Positions 15,815-22,440 of a stretch of 28,886 nucleotides of DNA are shown piece after piece (position 1 is the stretch's first letter; each line of letters begins with the position of its first letter). Source of the stretch: Hyphomicrobiaceae bacterium (GTDB lineage Bacteria > Pseudomonadota > Alphaproteobacteria > Rhizobiales > JAKIUO01); the NCBI GenBank assembly GCA_021647535.1, contig JAKIUO010000011.1, positions 1 to 28,886 of the forward strand. Reading direction: 5' to 3'. A model generated the notes under the pieces. It was not told the origin of the DNA and made no database searches. It worked only from the letters and a program-made list of their open reading frames with translations. A program made the position numbers and the translations under genes.

Positions 15815-16179
15815 AAAAAACTTCCCTTCCCTATTAATCGAGGAAAGGTACGAATAGATATATTCAACCTCTGTATCGTTATTTTTATTTTTATACGAGC
15901 AAGAAAAGACGCACTTATGCACAAACCAGTTCGAACACGAATTGAGTTAGATTGATACTTATTCTGACCTTCCCGCTGGCGATACTACACAAAGTTCACA
16001 AAAAATAAAATATTTATTTTAAGTATTTTTTTATTTTTATTCCGCTGATAGGTTATTGTTTTTCTTGCTGCAAATCAAAAATCAGGCAACACTGGGAGAA
16101 AAATGCAATCGAATTGCGATTATCCCTCTCTGAGGGAATGCGACTATATCATTGATTATAATAAGGAATATGACAACAC
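15815..16179. other. Divergent control region between the cytochrome and DUF302 genes
   Basis: This gene-free stretch separates the divergent pentaheme cytochrome and DUF302 genes. It holds a block of about 40 bases of almost pure A/T near 16002-16042, including the near-palindrome AAAATAAAATATTTATTTT. A small hairpin lies at 16123-16137 (TCCCTC, TCT, GAGGGA), 43 bases before the DUF302 start. No convincing FNR box (TTGAT-N4-ATCAA) was found. Promoters for both directions must lie here, but I cannot place them with confidence. Confidence 0.5.
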
Positions 16180-16677
16180 ATGTTGGATTTCAAACACAAT
16201 TTCCCAGGCCTTTTTCTGGTTCTGTCCCTTGCCCTGACCCTGCTGATCCAAGGGCAAAAACCGGCTTTGGCGGAGGACGGACCTTATGTCAGTAAAACTG
16301 TCGAAGGCAAATTCGATGAAGTTTATCTGGGCCTCAAAGACGTCATTACCGGCAGAGGGATCAACATCGCCCATACGCTTGGCGCCGCCGCCATGCTAAA
16401 CCGCACAGGCCCCGCTTTTGGCATTAAAAAGAATGTTTTTCTCAATGCTGAAACGGTTGAATTCTGCAGCGCCAAAATCTCTCACGAGCTGGCCGCACAA
16501 AATCCGCAAAATGTGGTTTTATGTCCGTTTACAATCAGCGTCTATGTGCTGACGAGTGATCCCAAAAATGTCCATCTGACCTACCGTATTCCAGTTGGCA
16601 GCAAGGGGTCTGAACAGGTTGTCAGCAAAATCGTCAAGCTGATTGAAAGCATCATTAAAGAAGCGACAGAATGGTGA
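16180..16677 (+). CDS. Exported DUF302 domain protein
   Basis: The 165-residue protein has a signal peptide (hydrophobic 10-24, likely cleavage after residue 31, ALA before ED). The mature part matches DUF302: VSKTVEGKFDEVYLGLKDVI, GRGINIAHTLGAAAMLNRTG, an AETVEFCSAKISHELA segment and NVVLCPFTISVYVL, with a final helix. Two Cys (in EFCSAK and VLCPF) are conserved-looking and may form a disulphide or bind a ligand. DUF302 function is unsettled. AAGGAA lies about 11 bases before the ATG. The gene is divergent from the two cytochrome genes, which suggests a shared redox role in the periplasm; this is context only. Confidence 0.87.
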   Translation: MLDFKHNFPGLFLVLSLALTLLIQGQKPALAEDGPYVSKTVEGKFDEVYLGLKDVITGRGINIAHTLGAAAMLNRTGPAFGIKKNVFLNAETVEFCSAKISHELAAQNPQNVVLCPFTISVYVLTSDPKNVHLTYRIPVGSKGSEQVVSKIVKLIESIIKEATEW

Positions 16678-16696
16678 GGCAGCTATAAAAACGGAT

Positions 16697-16734
16697 CGCA
16701 TCCCGGACAAGCGTAAGCACCGATCCGGGGTGCG
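16697..16734. repeat. Alphaproteobacterial-type extragenic palindrome
   Basis: CGCATCCCGG (16697-16706) and CCGGGGTGCG (16725-16734) pair with one wobble around ACAAGCGTAAGCACCGAT. The ATCCCGGACAAGCG core is common between genes in Alphaproteobacteria. It lies between the convergent DUF302 and histidine kinase genes and may end transcription from both sides. Confidence 0.75.
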
Positions 16735-16779
16735 TTATAGGTCAATACTTATGCGATCTGCCATGATGAATAATTTGGC

Positions 16780-18465
16780 TCATAGAGAATGGCGTTCACT
16801 GGATTGCCCCTCGAAATGTTGAAAATGCAGCGCAAAACAGGCTCCCTTGGCGCTCTTCTCCAAGACGATTGAACCATGATGGTTTTCGAGCAGCGAGCGC
16901 ACAATGGCAAGGCCAATACCAGTGCCGCCCTGCCCCCTGCGCGTGGTGAAAAACGGGTCAAAGATTTTAGTGCTATTGGCTTTGGAAATACCATTGCCAT
17001 CATCGCAAATGCTAAGCCTCACCTGCTCGCCCTCTTGCGACAGCTTGAAACTCACCTTGGTTGCCCCGTGTTTTCGGGCATTTTCGACCATATTACACAA
17101 GATCATCTCGACAATTTCCGCTGACATTTTTATCAAAAAATGACCTTGCGGCTCGATCGTAATGGCGAACTCCTTTGTACCAGCCTTGTCTTGCACCTCC
17201 TGGAGCGCCAGCCTCAAATCGCATTTCTCAGCGCTTGGCGTAAAACTGTCAGCCTGCGCCAGCTCCAGCAGACGCGACACCAAATGTTTCAAGCGGTCGC
17301 TATCGTCCAGAATATTGCCCAAAAAACGCCGCCGCTCTTTTTGCGTCATCTCGTCAAAATGTTCATCCAACAATTCCGCTGCGCCACGGATCGAGGTCAA
17401 CGGTGTTTTAAGCTCGTGCGACACATGGCTGGCAAAATTACGAATATAGCTGGAGCGCTCCTGCAATGAGCGCGCCGTATCGGCAAAACTGCGGGTCAAC
17501 AAAGCCATCTCTTTGGTGCCGGGCACCCGAAACTCCTCCAGAGCACGACGATCTCCAGCAGCAATATTTTTGGTGCGTTCAATCAGCCGGTAGATGGGCC
17601 GGGCGATGGTCCAGGAGGTGATAAACACAATGAACAAAGTGGCCAGCAATATGAACAGCCCGGCCAGCATCACCTTGTATTTTTCCGCAAACATATGTTT
17701 CAGGATCGAGCGCGGCGTGCGCGACAGATAGACGGCCCCCCACAAACGATCATTCGAGATGATTGGATAGACCGTAAAAAGACGAATGCCGGTGCCCCGG
17801 CTGATCGAGGTGATCGAAGGCGGCGGCTCGTCGGAAATACGCTGGCGGATGACACTTTTATAATGGCCAGCCAACCCTCTGGCGACTTCGGTCATATGGG
17901 CCAGAGAGAGGCCGGTTTCATTACTGCCCGCAATCACCGCGCCATTAAAATCCAGCACCCGGATACCGGCAAGGGTCGTTCTTTGCGCTTCAAGCAGCAG
18001 GCCCACCAGAGCGATCCCGGCCTTGGTGGCGGTTTCATCCGGGGGAATTTGCGGCACCATGCCATCTGGTCGCGGTGGAAAAATAGGCCCAATGGCCAGA
18101 TCAAGCTGGGGGGCCAGCGGTGTATAGCGGGAGGTCTTCTTTTTGCGACGACGTAAGCGGCGCTTTTTGTAAGGCCGTTTTTTTTTCAACTCCAGCCCAT
18201 AGGCATCTGCCTTGTCGCCAAGCGACTGGCGCAATTCGCGTTTGAAAATCTCGGCAATGAAAACGGACTGGGCAATCAACTCCGTCTCGGTTTCGCGGAT
18301 CAGCTGATTTTCATAGATGCGAAAAAAGAAAATGCTGCCAAGCGGCAAGATGAGCACCGTCAGATTGACCACCAGCAGGATCACCCACAGGCTGATCGGC
18401 AAAATACCAAGCCGTGTCAGCGTGTGTTTTAATTTTGTATACCCGTCAGCAAGCATGGTTCGCAC
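16780..18465 (-). CDS. Membrane sensor histidine kinase next to the exosortase locus
   Basis: The 561-residue protein has membrane helices near 24-48 and 264-285 that enclose a periplasmic sensor domain. A HAMP-like linker (about 286-340) follows, then a HisKA box SHELKTPLTSIR with phospho-acceptor His350 and an intact ATPase domain: N-box ENARKHG (Asn462), DDGNGI (488-493), DPFFTT and GGTGIGLAIVRSLL. The sensor domain contains a remarkable basic run, KKKRPYKKRRLRRRKKK at 94-110, followed by a Pro-rich stretch (PPRPDGMVPQIPPDE). The start is a GTG at 18465; an ATG three codons in (18456) is equally possible. Its partner is the response regulator just upstream. Together they may control the VIT/VWA-exosortase genes, or answer an envelope signal. 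Confidence 0.93.
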   Translation of the reverse strand: MRTMLADGYTKLKHTLTRLGILPISLWVILLVVNLTVLILPLGSIFFFRIYENQLIRETETELIAQSVFIAEIFKRELRQSLGDKADAYGLELKKKRPYKKRRLRRRKKKTSRYTPLAPQLDLAIGPIFPPRPDGMVPQIPPDETATKAGIALVGLLLEAQRTTLAGIRVLDFNGAVIAGSNETGLSLAHMTEVARGLAGHYKSVIRQRISDEPPPSITSISRGTGIRLFTVYPIISNDRLWGAVYLSRTPRSILKHMFAEKYKVMLAGLFILLATLFIVFITSWTIARPIYRLIERTKNIAAGDRRALEEFRVPGTKEMALLTRSFADTARSLQERSSYIRNFASHVSHELKTPLTSIRGAAELLDEHFDEMTQKERRRFLGNILDDSDRLKHLVSRLLELAQADSFTPSAEKCDLRLALQEVQDKAGTKEFAITIEPQGHFLIKMSAEIVEMILCNMVENARKHGATKVSFKLSQEGEQVRLSICDDGNGISKANSTKIFDPFFTTRRGQGGTGIGLAIVRSLLENHHGSIVLEKSAKGACFALHFQHFEGQSSERHSL

Positions 18466-18472
18466 GGCCCTT

Positions 18473-18503
18473 TATTGGCAAGACCCCAAATCTATTGGCA
18501 AGA
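18473..18503. repeat. 11-bp direct repeat around the response regulator stop
   Basis: TATTGGCAAGA occurs at 18473-18483 and again at 18493-18503. On the coding strand the motif TCTTGCCAATA covers the stop codon of the response regulator and is repeated just before the kinase start. It looks like a small local duplication. Confidence 0.6.
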
Positions 18504-19184
18504 ACCAAGACGATAGCCCACGCCGTGCACAGTCTCAATCAATTGCGCGCAGCCCATCGTGGCAAATTTGCTGCGGATATGGCGGATATGGCTGTCTATT
18601 GTGCGATCTGAGACATGAATATTGAAATCATAGATCTTGTCCATCAGCTGATTACGGTCAAAAGCTCTGGTGGGCTGGTCGAGAAAAGCCTTTAGAATAG
18701 AAAACTCGGTAGCTGTCAAAGCGACATCCTCACCGTTAAAACTGACGCGATGCTGGGAAGGCTCCAGCACAACACTGCCCCGGCGCAAGGGCAGTTCCGT
18801 GTCTTCCGGCACATTGTTTGAGCCGGTACGTTTCAATATCGCCTTGATACGCGCCACCAGCTCACGCACGCTAAACGGCTTGGTGACATAATCGTCGCCG
18901 CCAATTTCCAGTCCCAATATACGGTCGATTTCTTCGTCGCGTGAAGACAAAAACAGGATCGGCACTTCTGAGGTTTTGCGGATCTCGCGGCAGACCTCCA
19001 GCCCGTCGAGCTCCGGCATGGAAATATCAAGGACAATGAGATCAAACTCACCGGCGTTAAAGGTCGAAAGGGCCTGCTGTCCATCGGTTGCCGTGGTCGT
19101 TTTCATGCCCGCCTTGTCGAGGCCAAAACCGATGACCTCAAGAATATGCGGATCATCATCAACAATCAAAATACTGCGTGACAT
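18492..19184 (-). CDS. OmpR/PhoB-type response regulator
   Basis: The 230-residue protein has a receiver domain with the acidic pair in ILIVDDDPHILEV, phospho-acceptor Asp53 (VLDISMPELDG), a Ser in LFLSSRDE and Lys102 in VTKPFSVRELVARI. A winged-helix DNA-binding domain follows, with LTATEFSILKAFLDQP, RNQLMDKIYDF and the recognition helix region SDRTIDSHIRHIRSKF. It ends VHGVGYRLGSCQ. The start at 19184 has AAGGGA five bases upstream; an in-frame ATG at 19199 overlaps the previous gene's stop (ATGA) and may also be used. It is followed after 26 bases by its kinase. The gene lies downstream of the exosortase target and a small membrane protein on the same strand, so the regulator may control that locus. 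Confidence 0.93.
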   Translation of the reverse strand: MSRSILIVDDDPHILEVIGFGLDKAGMKTTTATDGQQALSTFNAGEFDLIVLDISMPELDGLEVCREIRKTSEVPILFLSSRDEEIDRILGLEIGGDDYVTKPFSVRELVARIKAILKRTGSNNVPEDTELPLRRGSVVLEPSQHRVSFNGEDVALTATEFSILKAFLDQPTRAFDRNQLMDKIYDFNIHVSDRTIDSHIRHIRSKFATMGCAQLIETVHGVGYRLGSCQ

Positions 19185-19195
19185 ATTTTCCCTTT

Positions 19196-19663
19196 TCATG
19201 CCTCTACCGGTGCGCCAGAATCAGAACCAGACCACATGTGAACCACTGAGATGCTCACCCGTTTCCACAATGCTTTTAGCAAAATCTCCAGTCCCCAGCC
19301 AGCAAGAATACCCGCGAGATAGCAAGCCATGCTGACCGGAATCATAATAAGGAGGAAAAAGGGTACATTGGCAAAGAGCGACGCCAATGTGGTCGGATCA
19401 AAATGACCAAGCTCTGCCCCTAACGCGGCAACACCGCCCAGCAAGGCAATGGAGCGAGAGGGACGCCGGGCGAAAAAGAAGCCCATCAGCAGATAGATCA
19501 TCATGCCCCAGGAGACATAGCCCACGAGCAATTTTTCCACAGGCCCTAATTCAGTGCTCGCCGACAGAGTAAAAGCCCCCCAAAGCATCGCCGCCAGCAC
19601 CATCAGATTGACGATACGACTATGATGTTTTGGGGGGCTGGTTGTTTTATTTTGCAGTCTCAT
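19196..19663 (-). CDS. Small four-helix membrane protein of unknown function
   Basis: From the ATG at 19663 (AAGGA six bases upstream) the protein has 155 residues. A basic N-terminus (QNKTTSPPKHHSR) is followed by about four hydrophobic helices: NLMVLAAMLWGAFTLSA, LLVGYVSWGMMIYLLMGFFF, SIALLGGVAALGAELG and PFFLLIMIPVSMACYLAGIL. No known family is recognised. Its stop overlaps an ATG of the response regulator gene by ATGA, which strongly suggests that the membrane protein, regulator and kinase form one operon. It may be an accessory to the sensor or to the surface-protein system upstream. Confidence 0.75.
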   Translation of the reverse strand: MRLQNKTTSPPKHHSRIVNLMVLAAMLWGAFTLSASTELGPVEKLLVGYVSWGMMIYLLMGFFFARRPSRSIALLGGVAALGAELGHFDPTTLASLFANVPFFLLIMIPVSMACYLAGILAGWGLEILLKALWKRVSISVVHMWSGSDSGAPVEA

Positions 19664-19753
19664 TTTTATTCCTTTTTCGTTGATTATGTGAAGCCTGTTT
19701 GCTGCGCAAGCGGGGCCTGCGCCCACTGCCACTGGTGTCCGGTTTAACCTTGT

Positions 19754-19922
19754 CCCCTCTCCCTTGAGGGGAGAGGCCTAGGGAGAGGGGGTAACGCTGG
19801 AAATACACTTTCATCGCATTCTCTCTAAATTCACCATTTTTTACAGCTGGATAGGTTCAAAGGCCCGAGGCTTTCAAAAGTTGAACCCCCTCTCCCCAAC
19901 CCTCTCCCCGTCTGGGAGAGGG
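19754..19922. repeat. Inverted CCCTCTCCC-type repeats
   Basis: Two related arms of about 37 bp face each other: 19754-19790 (CCCCTCTCCCTTGAGGGG then GAGAGG..GGGAGAGGGG) and 19886-19922 (CCCCCTCTCCCC then CTGGGAGAGGG). Similar purine/pyrimidine-rich repeats are widespread between genes in many Proteobacteria. They lie directly after the VIT/VWA gene and before the small membrane protein gene, and they may end or weaken transcription between the two. Confidence 0.75.
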
Positions 19923-19944
19923 AGTGTTTGCCGGGCTTTTGTTT

Positions 19945-22212
19945 TCAAGCCTTGCGCCGTTTGCCCCACATCCAGCCGGTGATCATCAACAACAACAGCA
20001 AGAGCATAGCGGCGTTCGTGGCGGGTTCGGGAGCGGTGGAACCACCAAAGCCCCCTGGCACGGAACCGACGAAACCGCCTGTGCCAACACCTTGCAAACG
20101 CGAAGTGATCAAAGCTGTGCGTGTGCCCTGCTGCCTCTGTGCTTTTTGCAGACGGTTGGGCAGCGGGATCTGTTGACCATTGACGGGCGCTTTCTTCCCA
20201 TAGGCTTCATTGGCGACGCCCTTGACCCGATTGAGCGGCACATTCGTGTCAACAGCGTCTTTGGGAGCCTCATTGACGATTTTTTCAGACACGGCGACAA
20301 AGCTTGTCCATTGCGTCATCAAAGAAAAGTCCAGCCCGAGTTTTGTCACGGCCCCCTCAACCTGCGCGTTGCTACCCGCTTTGCGCCGATAGGAGCGCCC
20401 CGTATTAAGCACGCGCATATGATCGGCAATGGTCGAACGCGCCCAGACCAGAGGCAGCGCATTATAGCGATCAGCGTCCAGTTTTTGCGGCACGGTAAAG
20501 CTCACCGGCATATCAGCCTTACGGCCATTGGTATAACCTGAAATGGTCAGGGTGTGCGTGCTACCAGCTGGCAGCTTATCCATAGAACGGGCCATAATGC
20601 GCAGGCTGTCGCCCTTGAACAGATCGGGAATAATTTCCGGCGTTGCCTGTGTTGCTTTCAGGCCGCCCCAGTTGATTTTGATATCGGTCAGCAATGGCGC
20701 TTCAAGACGTCTGGCCAGTTCCATGGCGACCTTGTTGACATCTTCGCTGGGGTCAATGAAACGGGCAAAGCCGCGACCAATGCGGCCCATTTCAGCCAAC
20801 AGATAGCGATTGACAGAACTGCCAACCCCAAAGGCGTAAATCCGGGCATCGCCTATTTTTTCATTGATGAGCTGCAGGACGCGCGCCTCATTACCAATAT
20901 AACCATCGGTCAAAAAAGTGACGATGCGCAAAGTGCCGGGTTCTGCTGGCACCGAAAAAGCCTGTTCAATCGCTTTGGGGATCTGCGTACCACCGCCCGC
21001 CATCAGGCTATTGACATATTTAAGCCCGGCCATTTTGTTGAGCGTTGTCGCCTGCACAGGGCGCGCCGCGAACTCGCCGGTATTATCACTGAAACGAATG
21101 ATGCGGAAATAATCCCTGGGACGCAGAGTGGCAATGGCATGGCGCATAAAGGTCTTGCTGGCGTCCATTGCCATGCCCATCATGGAGCCTGATGTATCCA
21201 ACACAAAAACCATTTCGCGCGGTGTGATATCTTTTTCAAGCGGCGCATTGGGCGGCTCGACCAGCAGCGAAAAGAAATGGCCGCGCTCATCATGATGCGA
21301 GAGCAACCCCGCTTCAACCGAGCGACCAGAAAGCTCATAGCGCAACACGAAATCCTTGTTATCCATGGTGCGCCCCGCCGCCAGGTCAATGCTCTTTTGT
21401 CGGTCATCTCCGCTCACCACCAGCTTGTGTGTGGTGCTTTTGATGCCCTTCAAAGTCACGGCTGATTTCAGCTCGATATGCAGCGAAACACGATCCTTTT
21501 CGATGGTGTCAGGAATGGTCAGGCCGCCAACCATCGGATAGGCTGGCAATTTGCCAAAGGACCATTGACCACTCTTCTTGGCTGGCCCCTGCGTTTCGCC
21601 ATTCGATACAGTTCGCGCCACAGGTTTTGGCTGCGGCACAAAACGTGGCCCAACGACCAGCGGCACCACCAGCTCATAAGCGCCATCAATACGCGGCACG
21701 GCCATGCTGTATTTAAGAGTAATGACAACCGGCTGCCCCGGCATCAGATTGGCCAGCTCCTGCGTGAACATGTTGGGGCGGTGCTGGCTCAACAATGCAG
21801 CCGCCTTGCCCTCGCTTTTTGCCGTATCATAGAGGGCACGAGCCTGCGCCTTTTTCTTGATAACCGCCGTAATGCGTTCATCACCCGTTTCCATCATCAT
21901 AAAAGAAACGGCAGCATCCTTGTTAAGCGGAAACAGATAGATGGCGTTAAGCACCTTATCCGAGGGGTTCAAAAAGGTCTGCACCACCGTTACCGTCGCC
22001 AGATCTCCTTCGATCTGCGCCGATATATCACTCTTCAGCGTTGGGAAATAATCACTCTTGCCGTGGATAAGAGCGCGGACAGATCCGCCAATCTCATCTT
22101 CAGCCCGCACCTTGGTATTGAAAAAAGCATAAGCATCCATCATCGCCAAAAGGCTGATGAGAAAAGCCAGCAACAAAGTGCAAAGCGGGGTCAGTCGTCG
22201 TCGTTCATACAT
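19945..22212 (-). CDS. VIT and VWA domain surface protein with PEP-CTERM-type signal
   Basis: The 755-residue protein has a signal peptide (about 1-29), a VIT domain (about 45-175, with TVVQTFLNPSDKVLNAIYLF and a KKKAQARALYDTAK stretch) and a VWA domain (about 333-505). Its MIDAS is intact: DTSGSM at 339-344, Thr409 in GGGT, and TDG at 435-437. A long beta-rich region and a Gly-rich linker (GVGTGGFVGSVPGG) lead to PEP at 728-730, a hydrophobic helix (733-750) and the basic tail KRRKA. That ending is a PEP-CTERM-type exosortase signal. The architecture resembles the described marine proteobacterial sortase targets. An exosortase gene lies just upstream on the same strand, so this is its probable dedicated substrate, anchored or released at the cell surface. 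Ligand and role are unknown; adhesion is a reasonable guess. Confidence 0.92.
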   Translation of the reverse strand: MYERRRLTPLCTLLLAFLISLLAMMDAYAFFNTKVRAEDEIGGSVRALIHGKSDYFPTLKSDISAQIEGDLATVTVVQTFLNPSDKVLNAIYLFPLNKDAAVSFMMMETGDERITAVIKKKAQARALYDTAKSEGKAAALLSQHRPNMFTQELANLMPGQPVVITLKYSMAVPRIDGAYELVVPLVVGPRFVPQPKPVARTVSNGETQGPAKKSGQWSFGKLPAYPMVGGLTIPDTIEKDRVSLHIELKSAVTLKGIKSTTHKLVVSGDDRQKSIDLAAGRTMDNKDFVLRYELSGRSVEAGLLSHHDERGHFFSLLVEPPNAPLEKDITPREMVFVLDTSGSMMGMAMDASKTFMRHAIATLRPRDYFRIIRFSDNTGEFAARPVQATTLNKMAGLKYVNSLMAGGGTQIPKAIEQAFSVPAEPGTLRIVTFLTDGYIGNEARVLQLINEKIGDARIYAFGVGSSVNRYLLAEMGRIGRGFARFIDPSEDVNKVAMELARRLEAPLLTDIKINWGGLKATQATPEIIPDLFKGDSLRIMARSMDKLPAGSTHTLTISGYTNGRKADMPVSFTVPQKLDADRYNALPLVWARSTIADHMRVLNTGRSYRRKAGSNAQVEGAVTKLGLDFSLMTQWTSFVAVSEKIVNEAPKDAVDTNVPLNRVKGVANEAYGKKAPVNGQQIPLPNRLQKAQRQQGTRTALITSRLQGVGTGGFVGSVPGGFGGSTAPEPATNAAMLLLLLLMITGWMWGKRRKA

Positions 22213-22254
22213 AGGAAGTCTCCTTGAGGTTGGTGGGTTGAATTAACGTTTAAC

Positions 22255-22440
22255 TTGCTGCGCAAGCGGGGCCAGCAGTTTTATGTTTGCACTACCGCTC
22301 CGCTGTTTGAGTGCTCGACCCCGTTGGGAGGAAACCTCCCCCCAAACCCCCTTCTTTTTGAAATTAGAAAAGGGTGGGTTTGGGAGGTCTCCTCCCAGGC
22401 GGGTTTGGGCGGCAGCTCATTCGCGAAGCGAGTTTCCTGC
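22255..22440. repeat. Composite palindromic repeat reaching into the exosortase gene
   Basis: Modules seen are CTTGCTGCGCAAGCG, CACTACCGCTCCGCT, GGGAGGAAACCTCCCC, GGGAGGTCTCCTCCC, GGGCGGCAGCTC and CATTCGCGAAGCGAG. The right end matches 13335-13400 and 11120-11150. The last ~24 bases lie within the exosortase reading frame and supply its final codons and stop. The element separates the exosortase and VIT/VWA genes, and it would form strong hairpins in a shared message. Confidence 0.8.

Noticed and set aside
16157..16162. TATAAT as a -10 box for the DUF302 gene
   Set aside because: A start seven bases downstream would leave the AAGGAA ribosome binding site outside the message, and no -35 is seen at the right distance.
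21478..22227. 249-codon open frame on the + strand
   Set aside because: Antisense to the VIT/VWA gene; composition is His/Arg-rich as expected of a shadow frame.
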